A stretch of DNA of 64,000 bases from Virgibacillus dokdonensis (GCF_900166595.1 NZ_LT745763.1:1706814-1770813); one strand, 5' to 3'. Positions 37,848-48,858 are shown, counted from the first letter of the stretch. Translations and numbers: made by a program. The notes: generated from the letters alone by a model not told the origin.

Positions 37848-38777
37848 TTGCGTAAATTAGTTGTTGGTTCACGAAAAAGTAATCTTGCATTAACACAAAC
37901 CAATTGGGTAATTAATCAATTAAAACAAGCTGGGGTTGAAAATGATTTTGAAGTGAAGAAAATCGTTACAAAGGGGGATCGTATTTTAGATGTTACTTTA
38001 TCTAAAGTAGGTGGGAAAGGTCTGTTTATCAAGGAAATTGAGGAAGCTATGTATAACAAAGAAATTGATTTAGCTGTACATAGTATGAAGGATATGCCGT
38101 CTACGATGCCAGAAGGGTTGATTATAACAACTATTCCAGAGCGTGAAGACCATCGAGATGCGTTTATTTCTAAAGGAAATATTCGTTTAAAAGATTTGCC
38201 AAACGGGGCAATTGTAGGAACGAGCAGTTTACGAAGAGCTGCGCAAATACAAGCTGTAAGACCAGATGTCACTATAAAGTGGATACGTGGTAATATTGAA
38301 ACAAGGATAAGAAAATTAAAGGAAGAAGATTATGATGCGATTGTGTTGGCTGTTTCTGGTTTAAAGCGAGTAGGTTTAAGTGAAACATTAATTACGGAGT
38401 ACTTAGAGCCAGACGTTTGTGTTCCTGCAGTTGGGCAAGGCGCTTTAGCTATTGAATGCCGGGCGGATGATGATGAACTGAAAAAACTCTTAGCAACCCT
38501 TCATGATGAAGATACCGCTCGAACGGTTACAGCAGAACGAACCTTTTTGCATTTGTTGGAAGGCGGCTGTCAAGTACCAATCGGAGGCTATGCATATTTA
38601 CAAGGAGAAACGATTGTACTGACAGCTTTTGTAGGCACACCTGATGGGAAAACAGTCTTAAAGGAAGTGGTACAAGGTAGTGATCCAGAAGCAGTTGGCA
38701 GGAAAGCAGCTACGTTATTACAAAATCGAGGAGCTAAGGAAATTATTGAAAAGGTAAAAGAGGAGTTAAATGAGTAA
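37848..38777 (+). CDS. hemC: Porphobilinogen deaminase
   Basis: A 309-residue hydroxymethylbilane synthase that links four porphobilinogens. '[15 protein letters not shown]' at the N-terminus, '[12 protein letters not shown]' near 80, and the dipyrromethane-cofactor Cys in '[11 protein letters not shown]' (about 241). TTG start at 37848 after AGGGAGAG. Its stop overlaps the ATG of the next gene by one base. Confidence 0.95.
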   Translation: MRKLVVGSRKSNLALTQTNWVINQLKQAGVENDFEVKKIVTKGDRILDVTLSKVGGKGLFIKEIEEAMYNKEIDLAVHSMKDMPSTMPEGLIITTIPEREDHRDAFISKGNIRLKDLPNGAIVGTSSLRRAAQIQAVRPDVTIKWIRGNIETRIRKLKEEDYDAIVLAVSGLKRVGLSETLITEYLEPDVCVPAVGQGALAIECRADDDELKKLLATLHDEDTARTVTAERTFLHLLEGGCQVPIGGYAYLQGETIVLTAFVGTPDGKTVLKEVVQGSDPEAVGRKAATLLQNRGAKEIIEKVKEELNE

Positions 38778-40540
38778 TGAGCTTACCGTTAGATGGGAAG
38801 CGAATCTTAGTCACTCGCGAGCAAGAAAAAGCAACAGATTTTGCGAATAAAATTACTAATTTAGGCGGAGAACCAATACAAGTCCCACTTATTAATATTA
38901 CTTGTAAACGTCCAATAAATGGGGATTTTGCACAACAATTGTCAAATTGTAATTGGATATTTTTCACAAGTGGGAATGGGGTAAGCTGCTTTTTTCAGTT
39001 CGTAAAGCACGACGCTGTCGCTTTAGAGAATGTGGTGCAAACTAAAATTGCTGTTGTGGGAAATAAAACGGATCTTAAGCTAAAAGAAATAACAGGTCGC
39101 TCTGCTGATTTTGTCCCAAGTTCTTTTGATGCTGAGACGATGGCAGAGGAGTTTTTAAGTCAATATCCTACCGACGATCATTTTTTGTTAGTAAGAGGAA
39201 ATCTCTCTAGACATGTGTTGCCAGAGCGCTTTAAACAAAGCAATAAAACTTTTACAATGCTTGAAGTGTATGAAACCCATAAGAATGTCAAAGCAAAACC
39301 GTTGTTGCAATACGCCATAACGGATACTAAGGTTCATTATATTACATTTACAAGCCCGTCTACAGTGGAGTCATTTGTCGATCTAATAGGGGTCAGAAAC
39401 GTCGCACCATGTGTATGCATTGGTACGACAACAGAACAACGGGCGAAGGAATTAGGATTTTCTAAAGTTTTAACAGCAAAAGATTTTACAATTAATGGTA
39501 TGATTGATTGTATAAAGCAAGACGTGATGAAAAGAAAGGATGAAAAAAAAATGACGAACATACCGACTTTTGACAGACACCGTAGATTAAGACGTACGGC
39601 TGGTATGAGAGACTTAGTAAGAGAAACACATTTGCATAAAACCGATCTTGTCTATCCCATGTTTATTGTTGAAGGAGAAAAGGTGAGAAAACAGGTTCCT
39701 TCTATGCCAGGAGTATACCAGTTATCGTTGGATTTACTTACGGAAGAAATAGATGAACTAGAAGAACTTGGTATTCAAGCTGTTATTTTGTTTGGGGTGC
39801 CAAATGAAAAAGATGAACAAGGGACGGGCGCTTTTATTGATGAAGGGATTGTCCAACAAGCTACACGAAAAATTAAAACAAAAGTACCATCAATGCTCGT
39901 AATTGCAGATACTTGTTTGTGTGAATATACGTCTCATGGACATTGTGGAGTCATTCATGACCATGATGTAGATAATGATGCGTCATTAGAGTTACTTGCT
40001 AAAACAGCAGTCTCCCAAGCAAAGGCAGGGGCTGACATTATTGCACCGTCAAACATGATGGATGGGTTTGTAGCAGTTATTCGTCAAGCTTTAGATCAAG
40101 CTGGTTTTACACAAATTCCTATTATGTCTTACGCGGTTAAATATGCTTCTTCTTTTTATGGTCCATTCCGAGATGCAGCAGATAGTACACCACAATTTGG
40201 AGATCGAAAAACATACCAAATGGACCCCGCGAATCGATTAGAAGCACTTCGTGAGGCGAAATCAGATGTTCATGAAGGTGCTGATTTTTTAATTGTAAAA
40301 CCAGCTTTAAGCTACTTAGATATTGTGAGAGAAATGAAGAATAACTTTGATTTGCCGATTGTTGCCTATAATGTAAGCGGCGAATATGCGATGGTGAAAG
40401 CTGCAGCGCAAAATGGCTGGATTGATGAACAGGCGCTGGTTATGGAAAAACTATTATCTATGAAACGAGCTGGAGCAGATCTAATTATAACTTATTTTGC
40501 AAAAGATGTTGCAAAATGGTTAGTAGAAAAAAATAGATAG
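38777..40540 (+). CDS. hemDB: HemD-HemB in one frame: uroporphyrinogen-III synthase fused to porphobilinogen synthase
   Basis: One open frame of 587 codons. Residues 1 to about 256 are a full-length HemD ('[15 protein letters not shown]', '[12 protein letters not shown]'). From residue 259 a complete HemB begins ('[20 protein letters not shown]'). The HemB part has metal-binding Cys in '[15 protein letters not shown]', Schiff-base lysines in '[13 protein letters not shown]' and '[12 protein letters not shown]'. In B. subtilis these are two genes. At the junction AAAGGA (39535-39540) stands 10 bases before ATG 39551, so HemB can also start alone. A run of nine A (39543-39551) lies exactly between. 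It could be a true fusion, a recent loss of the HemD stop, or a one-base reading error in the A-run. Confidence 0.85.
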   Translation: MSLPLDGKRILVTREQEKATDFANKITNLGGEPIQVPLINITCKRPINGDFAQQLSNCNWIFFTSGNGVSCFFQFVKHDAVALENVVQTKIAVVGNKTDLKLKEITGRSADFVPSSFDAETMAEEFLSQYPTDDHFLLVRGNLSRHVLPERFKQSNKTFTMLEVYETHKNVKAKPLLQYAITDTKVHYITFTSPSTVESFVDLIGVRNVAPCVCIGTTTEQRAKELGFSKVLTAKDFTINGMIDCIKQDVMKRKDEKKMTNIPTFDRHRRLRRTAGMRDLVRETHLHKTDLVYPMFIVEGEKVRKQVPSMPGVYQLSLDLLTEEIDELEELGIQAVILFGVPNEKDEQGTGAFIDEGIVQQATRKIKTKVPSMLVIADTCLCEYTSHGHCGVIHDHDVDNDASLELLAKTAVSQAKAGADIIAPSNMMDGFVAVIRQALDQAGFTQIPIMSYAVKYASSFYGPFRDAADSTPQFGDRKTYQMDPANRLEALREAKSDVHEGADFLIVKPALSYLDIVREMKNNFDLPIVAYNVSGEYAMVKAAAQNGWIDEQALVMEKLLSMKRAGADLIITYFAKDVAKWLVEKNR

Positions 40541-40554
40541 GAGGATGTCTGGTT

Positions 40555-41838
40555 ATGAATTTTGATAAATCCAAAGCTGCTTATGAAGAAGCAGTTGATT
40601 TAATGCCTGGTGGTGTTAATTCACCTGTTCGTGCATTTAAATCAGTAGGTATGTCACCAATTTTTATGGAATCTGGTAAGGGAGCCAAAATAAGAGATAT
40701 TGATGGTCATGAATACATTGATTACGTTTTAAGCTGGGGTCCACTCATTTTAGGACATGCTGATGAACGGGTCGTAACAAAATTAAAGGAAACAGCGGAA
40801 AAAGGTACCAGCTTTGGAGCGCCGACATTATTAGAAAATGAGCTTGCACAGCTAGTTATTGACCGCGTTCCATCCATAGAAATGGTTAGGATGGTTAATT
40901 CAGGTACGGAAGCAACAATGAGCGCTTTGCGTGTAGCAAGAGGCTACACAGGAAGAGATAAAATACTAAAATTTGAAGGGAACTACCATGGTCATGGTGA
41001 TTCACTGTTAATTAAAGCAGGGTCAGGTGTGGCTACACTTGGACTTCCTGATAGTCCAGGTGTTCCTAAAACGATTGCTCAAAATACCATCACGGTTCCA
41101 TATAATGACTTAGAAAGTGTACGTTATGCTTTTGAGACATATGGTGATGATATTGCTGCAGTTATTGTTGAACCTGTTAGCGGCAATATGGGAGTGGTTC
41201 CACCAATAGAAGGTTTTTTACAAGGATTAAGAGAAATTACGGAACAAAACGGCACCGTGCTTATTTTTGATGAAGTAATGACTGGCTTTCGGGTAGGTTA
41301 CCAATGTGCGCAAGGTCATTTTGGAGTGACACCCGATATGACATGTCTCGGGAAAGTAATCGGTGGCGGATTACCAGTTGGTGCATATGGAGGTAAACGG
41401 GAGATTATTGAGAAAGTTGCTCCAACTGGATCCATCTATCAAGCTGGTACATTATCTGGTAACCCGCTAGCGATGACCGCGGGGCTTGAGACATTAAAAG
41501 CGTTAGATGAATCATCTTATGAAGCGATAAATAAAAAAGTGGACCGATTGGTAGAAGGGTTTACAGCGGCTTCCAATAAGCATCATATACCATTGCATAT
41601 TAACCGAGCAGGTTCAATGGTTGGCGTCTTTTTTACTAATGAAAAAGTAATTAATTTTGAAACTGCTCAATCTGCTAATCTTGACTATTTTTCTCAATAT
41701 TATCGCTCTATGATTGAAAATGGTGTGTTCCTTCCACCTTCACAATTTGAAGGCCTGTTTTTATCAACTGCGCATACAGACGAAGATATTGAACATACGA
41801 TAAAAGCAATTGACACAGCTTTTGCTTCTATAGAGTAA
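40555..41838 (+). CDS. hemL: Glutamate-1-semialdehyde 2,1-aminomutase
   Basis: A 427-residue PLP enzyme that makes 5-aminolevulinate from the HemA product. '[17 protein letters not shown]' binds the cofactor phosphate; the PLP lysine is in '[17 protein letters not shown]' (about residue 267). Length is typical. AGGAGG precedes the ATG 14 bases after the hemDB frame. It ends the haem operon; a terminator follows. A second unlinked copy is common in Bacillaceae and cannot be judged here. Confidence 0.95.
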   Translation: MNFDKSKAAYEEAVDLMPGGVNSPVRAFKSVGMSPIFMESGKGAKIRDIDGHEYIDYVLSWGPLILGHADERVVTKLKETAEKGTSFGAPTLLENELAQLVIDRVPSIEMVRMVNSGTEATMSALRVARGYTGRDKILKFEGNYHGHGDSLLIKAGSGVATLGLPDSPGVPKTIAQNTITVPYNDLESVRYAFETYGDDIAAVIVEPVSGNMGVVPPIEGFLQGLREITEQNGTVLIFDEVMTGFRVGYQCAQGHFGVTPDMTCLGKVIGGGLPVGAYGGKREIIEKVAPTGSIYQAGTLSGNPLAMTAGLETLKALDESSYEAINKKVDRLVEGFTAASNKHHIPLHINRAGSMVGVFFTNEKVINFETAQSANLDYFSQYYRSMIENGVFLPPSQFEGLFLSTAHTDEDIEHTIKAIDTAFASIE

Positions 41839-41919
41839 CGAAGCTTATTACTAAGTTACGCCTTTTTTATGGTGTGTATTTATTTCGATCAACCTATGCC
41901 AGAGAATAGAACATAATTT

Positions 41920-41995
41920 AAAGACCTCTACTAGTAGTATTAGTACTAATAGCATGTGATTTTTGATATACATGCCACTAGTGAGGTCTTTTTTT
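41920..41995 (+). terminator. Terminator after hemL
   Basis: AAAGACCTC pairs with GAGGTCTTT with further internal pairing (ACTAGT repeats), followed by T-run. Confidence 0.75.
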
Positions 41996-42139
41996 GCAAT
42001 AAATGAAAAAACTCACAAATTGAAACGATCCTAGCTATTCTTAAAGTCTCATGCAACTACTACGGAAGTCAAGTTTTTCTACATAGTTATAACCTCAAAT
42101 TTCCAGCACTTTATTTATGTACACTTTAAACGATTTTTC

Positions 42140-42320
42140 ATACAACGTTTATTTTGGAAACGCACAAGCGTCATGTAGATAGTGACCGCTGCAAAACTTT
42201 CCATTGGCCCAAAAGTCAGCCTCCTCGAAAAAAAGCGGTTCTCTTTTTCTTGCAGGGTCTTCCGCTACGCTTTCCCATCTTAGTCTCCGGATTTCCTTCG
42301 CTAGCTTAAGCAAAAAGGTT
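42140..42320. repeat. Degenerate copy of a repeat common in Bacillaceae
   Basis: Contains GACCGCTGCAAAACTTTCC, CAGCCTCCTCG, TTGCAGGGTCTTCCGCTACG and AGTCTCCGGATTTCC in order. These are recognisable from a widespread extragenic repeat (typical forms contain CAGCGGAAA, GCGTAGCGGAAGACCC and GAGGAGGCT). It is decayed and its function is unknown. It fills most of the 600-base hemL-spoVID gap. Confidence 0.45.
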
Positions 42321-42468
42321 CATTTTTAGTAAAGTCGTAGTAAAGAAGCTGTTTTTAACTTCATGGAAATCAACTTTACCGTTTGTAATATCCTAATGAA
42401 AATATTCATATAGTTGAATATAAGGCATATCATCATATATGAACTATATGGTGGAGAGGAGGAGAGCC

Positions 42469-43857
42469 GTGACAAATGAAGCGTCCGTATTTCAGTTTGA
42501 ATTGAATGAAACACTCTATTTTGAAAAAGGACAGGAAGTAAATGAAATGAGAGGGGTTTCATTGGAGCCAGACATCTCTATTCATTCATTTCACGACTAT
42601 ATTTCAATCAGAGGAGTTATTGAATTAAAAGGAGAGTATGAAAAAAGCAGACACACCGTTTTTCAAGATAATTTAGAAGAAGATGTGATGGGCTCTAAAC
42701 GCTATGTTGAAGTCGTGGAGCAAGATGAAGAAGGGGTATCTATATTTTCTCATCACTTCCCAGTAGAAATTTCTGTACCTGCAAACCGCATTGCAAACTT
42801 AAACGATATAAGCGTGTATATTCAGACATTTGATTATGAAATCCCCAATCCAACCCTATTCCGACTTTATTCAACAATTGAAATCTATGGCATTCAACAA
42901 GAAGAAATAACTGATGCACGAGAAAAAGAGTCGCAAGAACAGTTTAACTATCTACCTCCCGAAGAAGATAAGTCTAATCGAGGAGATCAAGAAGCTGATC
43001 ATTTTCAGTTTGAAATGAAACAATCAGAGCAAGATTATAAAACAGAAAATGAGGAGATGAACCCATCTTTACCATTTCTAACGGTACCAGAGCAAGATAG
43101 GTCAGATGAAAAAAGCAGATTAAAGGAAATAGAGCAAGAAGAAACAATACTATCTGATGAAAATCCAGAGAAAATAACAGAACATCTAGATAAGGAAGGT
43201 GAGCAAACTGATGAAGTAGGGAGATGGAAGTATAAAGAGACGAAAACGCTAAAGGAATTTTTTGATTCTAAACAAGAGGATACTAGTGATGTTCATGAAG
43301 AAGAATCGGGTGAAGATGAGGGGACAGAACAATATGAACAAGTAGTTTATGACTCTACTCATGAAACAATTCAAGAAAGTGAAGAACGAGTCACTGAAGA
43401 AAAAAGCAATGTAACAGATTATGAACAAGAAAGAGAAGTTGAAACGAATGAAGAGCAAAATAATTTAAACGGCGATGACCAAGGGAGAAAAGCTGCAGAA
43501 GCTGAAGTTACGGAAGAACCTAACAATTTTAATGAGATGAAGATGAAGCAAAATAATGATGAGAATGATCAAGAAGCGTTATCCGTCTCGCCGGAAATTA
43601 ATCAGACGAGTGGTGATCGACACATCAATGATGAGATCCAGGATGTCACCTACTTAGCAGATATTTTTAGTAATAAAGCTGAAAATAGTTATACTAGCAT
43701 GAGGTTATGTTTCGTACAGGAAGAAGATTCGATCGATTCCATTGCGGAAAGGTATCAAGTTTCTGCACTACAATTAATTAAACAAAATCAATTGGATGAT
43801 GATTATGAAGTTACGCAAGGTCAATTACTGTACATTCCACAAAAGAAAAACAAATGA
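42469..43857 (+). CDS. spoVID: Spore coat morphogenetic protein SpoVID
   Basis: A 462-residue coat assembly protein needed for encasement of the forespore. The N-terminal domain (about 1-150) is conserved ('FQFELNETLYFEKGQEVNE', 'ISIRGVIELKGEY'). The middle 240 residues are very acidic and low in complexity (Glu/Asp/Gln rich). The C-terminal LysM domain is at about 410-460 ('EDSIDSIAERYQVS', 'GQLLYIP'). GTG 42469 follows GGAGGAG; an ATG 30 bases earlier overlaps the site. The linker is longer in charge content than in B. subtilis, possibly linked to salt adaptation. Confidence 0.9.
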   Translation: MTNEASVFQFELNETLYFEKGQEVNEMRGVSLEPDISIHSFHDYISIRGVIELKGEYEKSRHTVFQDNLEEDVMGSKRYVEVVEQDEEGVSIFSHHFPVEISVPANRIANLNDISVYIQTFDYEIPNPTLFRLYSTIEIYGIQQEEITDAREKESQEQFNYLPPEEDKSNRGDQEADHFQFEMKQSEQDYKTENEEMNPSLPFLTVPEQDRSDEKSRLKEIEQEETILSDENPEKITEHLDKEGEQTDEVGRWKYKETKTLKEFFDSKQEDTSDVHEEESGEDEGTEQYEQVVYDSTHETIQESEERVTEEKSNVTDYEQEREVETNEEQNNLNGDDQGRKAAEAEVTEEPNNFNEMKMKQNNDENDQEALSVSPEINQTSGDRHINDEIQDVTYLADIFSNKAENSYTSMRLCFVQEEDSIDSIAERYQVSALQLIKQNQLDDDYEVTQGQLLYIPQKKNK

Positions 43858-43881
43858 TGCTCTTTTCGTTATAGAGGTAAG

Positions 43882-43926
43882 GGTGCCTGTAGCTTCCTTA
43901 AAAGCTAGTATTGGCACCTCATTTTT
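43882..43926 (+). terminator. Terminator after spoVID
   Basis: GGTGCC-TAGCTT pairs with AAGCTA-GGCACC, followed by ATTTTT. Confidence 0.75.
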
Positions 43927-43957
43927 CATTAACCAAAGGTATAAAAGTTTTTTTACG

Positions 43958-44005
43958 CTATAGAAAAGTATGAGATTTTTTGGTTTATAATATAAGAAAA
44001 ACAAA
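43958..44005 (+). repeat. Intergenic repeat block A, copy 3
   Basis: Begins CTATAGAAAAGTATGAG and contains TTTTTTGGTTTATAA. Here block B follows without a gap, so the C block seen at 9.0 and 59.5 kb is absent. Confidence 0.65.
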
Positions 44006-44048
44006 GGCTTTTGCCATAAGATTTGGCGATAAGCCAAGTTTTTCTAAG
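44006..44048 (+). repeat. Intergenic repeat block B, copy 3
   Basis: Reads GGCTTTTGCCATAAGATTTG and then GCGATAAGCCAAGTTTTTCT. TTGGC-GATAA-GCCAA is a perfect small hairpin followed by a T-run, so this copy looks like a terminator; other copies have lost that pairing. Confidence 0.65.
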
Positions 44049-44087
44049 GCTAAATATAATCGAACTCTATGACTTATCGCGGATAAA

Positions 44088-44262
44088 GGTGCTGTAAGAC
44101 TCCTACTTCAAGATTGGAAGATGTGAGCGGAACAAGTCTAAGTGGGAGATACACCGCCTTACTCTCCTTTTTCGTAAAAGCCCTTTAAATCGTATTCCTT
44201 GTGCTGCTGAACAACCAGCGGGGTACGAAAGAAAACCCCACTAATTGATAAGAGTGTAAAGG
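44088..44262 (+). repeat. Structured intergenic element D, copy 2
   Basis: Starts GGTGCTGTAAGACTCCTACT. ACTCCTACTT can pair with AAGTGGGAG about 35 bases later, and GGTG with CACC outside it. A second hairpin GGGGT-ACGAAAGAAA-ACCCC lies near the right end. The arrangement resembles the right-end RNA structure of IS200/IS605-type elements that carry tnpB. No transposase remains. Confidence 0.65.
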
Positions 44263-44308
44263 CATGAGCCTAATTTTTGTTCGCTTTGAAACTAGGGTGG
44301 TGAAGAAA

Positions 44309-45337
44309 ATGGATACCTTACAAGAAGTTTTGCATGCTTATTCTATTCGACCTTTTTACATAGAAAAACAAACGGAACGGCTCTACATGGTGCAAGACTA
44401 CAACCAGCAATATGCCTTAAAACATAGCCGGCTAACGGAAGAAACGATCGTTATGTGGGAACAAGTTTATAAATTGGCTTATGAAGAATATCTTTTTCCT
44501 ATTTTACCAGTTTATTTAACGAAGCAAGGAAAGTTATATGAAAAAAAAGGAGAGCTTATTTATTATGTGACACCTTGGAAAGAAAGCCGAGAAACAGAAT
44601 TAGATCAATCCACGATTGATAAAATCTTTCAAAGCTTTGGATTGATTCATATGAAAACAAAACGGCGACATTTGGTTGAAATCCAGCAGTTTAAGCAAGC
44701 TTTTCAACAGTATAAACAGCATTGTTTGACCTTACAGCAACAATTACTTACATTTGTAGAGGAGTACGAACAACATCGCTTTATGTCCCCATTTGAATTA
44801 CTTGTGTGCACGCAATTTAAAGATGTTAATTATAGTCTGAATGAAACGATACGAAGAATTGATCAACTGTTGGATGAACAGGAAGAGACTTGGTATTATA
44901 GTTTGTGTCATAAGAACATCAAAACTTCACATACTTTAGTTGATCAAGGTCAGCTCTATTTTATAAATTGGGAGAATGCAGGGTTTGACTATCCCGTTTT
45001 TGATTTAGTTGCTTTTTTTCAAGAAGAAACAAAGCATTATGATACTCCGACTATTATGCTGCTGCGCGGATTTGACAAGTATATGAATGAGAACGAACTG
45101 ACCAAGAAAGAACTATATTTGTTAGTCATTCAATTATTAGATCCACAAGCTTATCTAAGTTGTGTCAAAAATCATAAACAAGCAAACACGTCCATGCTGA
45201 AACAAATAATTCATTTACAGCATACATTTCGCCGTATACTGTTTGGGTTGCACCTTTCTGCACATGTGGAAAAAACGTATGATACGATCGATCTGGATGA
45301 TCTGGACGACCTAGATGATTTGGATGAAACAGATTAA
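44309..45337 (+). CDS. ysxE: Spore coat-associated kinase-like protein YsxE
   Basis: A 342-residue CotS/YsxE-type protein with an aminoglycoside-phosphotransferase-like fold. 'YYSLCHKNIKTSHTLVD' replaces the usual catalytic HGD loop, and 'FINWENAGFDYPVFDLVAFF' is the metal-binding block. It locates to the spore coat in B. subtilis. The C-terminus ends in a repeat of 'LDD' units (LDDLDDLDDLD). ATG 44309 is 9 bases after AGGGTGG. It shares its stop region (TTAA) with a convergent small gene. Confidence 0.88.
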   Translation: MDTLQEVLHAYSIRPFYIEKQTERLYMVQDYNQQYALKHSRLTEETIVMWEQVYKLAYEEYLFPILPVYLTKQGKLYEKKGELIYYVTPWKESRETELDQSTIDKIFQSFGLIHMKTKRRHLVEIQQFKQAFQQYKQHCLTLQQQLLTFVEEYEQHRFMSPFELLVCTQFKDVNYSLNETIRRIDQLLDEQEETWYYSLCHKNIKTSHTLVDQGQLYFINWENAGFDYPVFDLVAFFQEETKHYDTPTIMLLRGFDKYMNENELTKKELYLLVIQLLDPQAYLSCVKNHKQANTSMLKQIIHLQHTFRRILFGLHLSAHVEKTYDTIDLDDLDDLDDLDETD

Positions 45338-45522
45338 ATCCATTCCAAATAAAAAGCTATAAAAATGCCAACGATAATACCCAGAAGAAATACATCAAAG
45401 GTGGTTGGGAAAAATAAAGTACGAATCAATTGAAAAATTAATATAGGCAGTGTACATCTTTCGATTACGATAATACAATTTCTAGCCCATGGTGGTAGCC
45501 GGTAACGGTAATATCTTGCCAA
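45334..45522 (-). CDS. Small single-helix membrane protein
   Basis: A 62-residue frame starting at TTG 45522, 8-10 bases after AAAGGAGAG. It has a basic, aromatic N-terminus ('ARYYRYRLPPWARN') and two adjoining hydrophobic stretches (about 16-36 and 42-60). The family is unknown to me. The stop overlaps that of ysxE in the sequence TTAA. The good ribosome site supports it as a real gene. Confidence 0.5.
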   Translation of the reverse strand: MARYYRYRLPPWARNCIIVIERCTLPILIFQLIRTLFFPTTFDVFLLGIIVGIFIAFYLEWI

Positions 45523-45844
45523 TGAGACTCTCTCCTTTACATCAGAAATTTGTATTGTTACTATACTATATGTATAAATTGATCTTTTTGGTGCAAACCT
45601 TACTATGTAACGGGTTATTTATTTAAGAATAGATGATAGCACTAGCAATTAGATAAACGTCCACAAACACTTACAATAACAGTGAAGAGTTACATTCTTT
45701 AAGCTGCTTTTTGTCGTAAACATTCCAGAGCTGGGAAAAGAACGCCCTATTTCATTTTAGTGAATAAACAGTTGACGTAAAGAGGAATTATATATAAAAT
45801 AAAGCTATTCTAATAATATGCATGTAAACAATGAAAATGTAAAG

Positions 45845-46130
45845 AATGGGAAGAGTACAGGATAATTATCATGTAGAGATGGAAATCATTGGCTGAAAGT
45901 TTCCTTGAAAGATTATGCTGGAATGTCGCCCAGGAACAGCTCCTTTGAAAAATAAGGCTACGATGATGTCTTCTTTTAAGTAGAAGGAAGCCGGTCTATG
46001 TACCGTTATCAACAAATGAAGTGTGTATACTTTGTTTCTTTATTACACTAGAAGTATACAAATAAAGGTGGTACCACGGAAAGCAAGCCCTTTTCGTCCT
46101 TTTATAGGACAAAAGGGTTTTTTTTACACT
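45845..46130 (+). promoter_or_regulatory. T-box leader of valS
   Basis: The invariant T-box core AAGGTGGTACCACGG is at 46065-46079. The terminator that competes with the antiterminator is at about 46085-46126 (AAGCCCTTTTCGTCC paired with GGACAAAAGGGTT, then T-run). In the specifier region near 45935, GGAATGTCGCCC gives GTC, a valine codon, in the expected place. Uncharged tRNA-Val would therefore switch on valS. Confidence 0.9.
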
Positions 46131-46201
46131 TTGGTAAGTGTCAAAAACGTATAAGAGAAACTACAGCTTTCTAAAAAAGATATTGTCAGGAGGAGCATGT
46201 C

Positions 46202-48850
46202 ATGCACGAACAAGAATCAAAACCTTCACTTTCTGCTAAATACAACCCGCAGGAAGTAGAAAAAGGTCGCTATCAATTTTGGCTAGAAGGAAACTATTTT
46301 AAAGCAAAGAACGATACGGAGAAAGAACCCTATTCTATTGTTATTCCCCCACCAAATGTTACAGGACGGTTGCATTTAGGGCACGCTTGGGATACGACAA
46401 TGCAAGATACCATTTCTAGAATGAAACGTATGCAAGGATATGATGTATTATGGCTCCCTGGTATGGATCATGCTGGGATTGCTACACAAGCAAAAGTGGA
46501 AGGAAAGCTAAAAGAACAAGGTACGAATCGTTATGAGCTAGGTAGAGAAAAATTTCTCGAAAAAGCCTGGGAATGGAAGGAAGAGTACGCTGCGTTTATT
46601 CGTTCACAATGGGAAAAGTTAGGGCTTAGTTTAGACTATTCACGTGAACGGTTCACGCTTGATGAAGGTTTGTCAGATGCAGTTAGAGAAGTATTTGTAA
46701 AATTATACGAGCAAGGTTTAATTTATCGCGGAGAATATATTATAAATTGGGATCCAGATACAAAAACGGCTTTATCCGATATCGAAGTGATTTATGAAGA
46801 AGTGCAGGGCAAATTTTATCATATGCTCTACCCGTTAAAAGATAGCGATGAGAAAATCGAAATTGCTACCACACGCCCAGAGACGATGTTAGGTGATACT
46901 GCGATTGCTGTTCACCCTGATGATGAACGATATAGCCATTTAATTGGCAAAAAAGCTATTTTGCCAATCGTCGGTCGTGAAATACCAATTGTTGCAGATG
47001 AGTATGTAGATATGGAATTTGGTTCTGGTGCAGTGAAAATTACGCCCGCTCATGATCCAAACGATTTCGAAGTTGGGAATAGACATGATTTAGAACGAGT
47101 ATTAGTTATGCATGAAGATGGAACGATGAATGAAAATGCTGGTATTTATGAAGGAATGGACCGATTTGTGTGCAGAAAACAAATTGTTCACGATTTGAAA
47201 GAACAAGGTGTACTATTTAAGATTGAAGACCATCTGCACCAAGTTGGTCACTCTGAACGAAGTGGCGCTGTCGTGGAGCCATACTTATCTACGCAATGGT
47301 TTGTAAAAATGAAACCACTAGCAGATGCTGCAATCGAGCTACAAGCAGGAAGTGACAAAGTTAATTTTGTTCCACAGCGTTTTGAAAGAACCTATTTAAA
47401 TTGGATGGAAAATATTCGTGATTGGTGTATTTCTCGCCAACTATGGTGGGGGCACCGCATACCAGCTTGGCATCATAAAGAAACAAAAGAAATTTATGTC
47501 GGCAAGGAAGCTCCCGACGATATAGAAAATTGGGAGCAAGATGAAGATGTATTAGACACTTGGTTTTCATCTGCTTTATGGCCATTTTCTACCATGGGAT
47601 GGCCGGATGTAGGAGCAGAAGATTACAAGCGGTATTTTCCAACTGGAGTTCTCGTAACAGGTTATGATATTATTTTCTTCTGGGTTTCAAGAATGATTTT
47701 TCAATCGAAGCATTTTACGAATCAAAAGCCGTTTGATGATGTTTTGATCCACGGATTGATTCGAGATGCAGAAGGAAGAAAAATGAGTAAATCGTTAGGC
47801 AACGGTGTCGATCCAATGGATGTCATTGATAAATATGGTGCTGATTCATTACGTTATTTTCTATTGACTGGTTCTACCCCTGGTCAAGATTTACGCTTTC
47901 ATTGGGAAAAGGTAGAAGCAACATGGAACTTTGCGAATAAGGTGTGGAATGCTTCTCGTTTTTCTTTAATGAATTTAGCAGATTTTTCGTATGAAGATAT
48001 TGATTTAACAGGCGAAAAGTCTTTGGCAGATAAGTGGATATTAACCCGTTTAAATGAAACAATTGAGCATGTAACTAGAAATAACAATAAATATGAATTT
48101 GGCGAAGCTGGCCGTCAATTATATAACTTTATTTGGGATGAACTATGTGATTGGTATATTGAAATGGCAAAAATACCATTATATGGAGATGACAAAACTC
48201 AAAAACAAACAACACGTTCTGTGCTCGTTTATGTTTTAGATCAAACGATGCGTATGTTGCATCCATTCATGCCGTTTATTACAGAAGAAATTTGGCAACA
48301 GTTACCACATCAAGGAGAATCTATCACAGTTGCCACTTGGCCAGAGCCAAGAGATGAATTCCATGATGAACAGGCAGCAAATGAAATGAAGCGACTAGTG
48401 GCGATTATCAAAGCTGTCCGTAATATTCGTGCAGAAGTAGATACACCAATGTCAAAACAAGTTAAACTACTCATCCAAGCGGAGAATGAATCTATTGTGA
48501 AGGAATTAGAAGAAGAGCGTCACTATTTAGAACGTTTTTGTAACACAAGTGAATTAGCCATTATGGAAAAGATCGATGTCCCTGAAAAAGCATTGTCAGC
48601 AGTAGTGACAGGAGCAGAACTATTTTTACCATTAGAAGGGCTAATTGATTTTGACAAAGAAATTGCTCGCTTAGAAAAAGATCTAGCTAAATGGACAAAA
48701 GAAGTAGAGCGTGTGCAGAAAAAACTCGCAAACGAAGGGTTTATTAATAAAGCACCTCAGGCAGTAATTGAAGCAGAAAAACAAAAAGAAAAAGAGTACT
48801 TGGATAAACAAGCGAAGGTTCAAGCAAGATTACATGAATTAAAAAACTAA
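46202..48850 (+). CDS. valS: Valyl-tRNA synthetase
   Basis: An 882-residue class I synthetase. The HIGH motif is in '[16 protein letters not shown]' (about residue 48), the editing domain covers about 190-340, and KMSKS in '[14 protein letters not shown]' at about 525. The C-terminal coiled coil (about 815-882) binds tRNA. AGGAGGAG precedes the ATG. Controlled by the T-box leader before it. Confidence 0.97.
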   Translation: MHEQESKPSLSAKYNPQEVEKGRYQFWLEGNYFKAKNDTEKEPYSIVIPPPNVTGRLHLGHAWDTTMQDTISRMKRMQGYDVLWLPGMDHAGIATQAKVEGKLKEQGTNRYELGREKFLEKAWEWKEEYAAFIRSQWEKLGLSLDYSRERFTLDEGLSDAVREVFVKLYEQGLIYRGEYIINWDPDTKTALSDIEVIYEEVQGKFYHMLYPLKDSDEKIEIATTRPETMLGDTAIAVHPDDERYSHLIGKKAILPIVGREIPIVADEYVDMEFGSGAVKITPAHDPNDFEVGNRHDLERVLVMHEDGTMNENAGIYEGMDRFVCRKQIVHDLKEQGVLFKIEDHLHQVGHSERSGAVVEPYLSTQWFVKMKPLADAAIELQAGSDKVNFVPQRFERTYLNWMENIRDWCISRQLWWGHRIPAWHHKETKEIYVGKEAPDDIENWEQDEDVLDTWFSSALWPFSTMGWPDVGAEDYKRYFPTGVLVTGYDIIFFWVSRMIFQSKHFTNQKPFDDVLIHGLIRDAEGRKMSKSLGNGVDPMDVIDKYGADSLRYFLLTGSTPGQDLRFHWEKVEATWNFANKVWNASRFSLMNLADFSYEDIDLTGEKSLADKWILTRLNETIEHVTRNNNKYEFGEAGRQLYNFIWDELCDWYIEMAKIPLYGDDKTQKQTTRSVLVYVLDQTMRMLHPFMPFITEEIWQQLPHQGESITVATWPEPRDEFHDEQAANEMKRLVAIIKAVRNIRAEVDTPMSKQVKLLIQAENESIVKELEEERHYLERFCNTSELAIMEKIDVPEKALSAVVTGAELFLPLEGLIDFDKEIARLEKDLAKWTKEVERVQKKLANEGFINKAPQAVIEAEKQKEKEYLDKQAKVQARLHELKN

Positions 48851-48858
48851 CAAATTTA

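Noticed and set aside
42326..42562. 78-codon minus-strand frame at the spoVID start
   Set aside because: Antisense to the conserved spoVID N-terminus and its ribosome site; no support as a gene.
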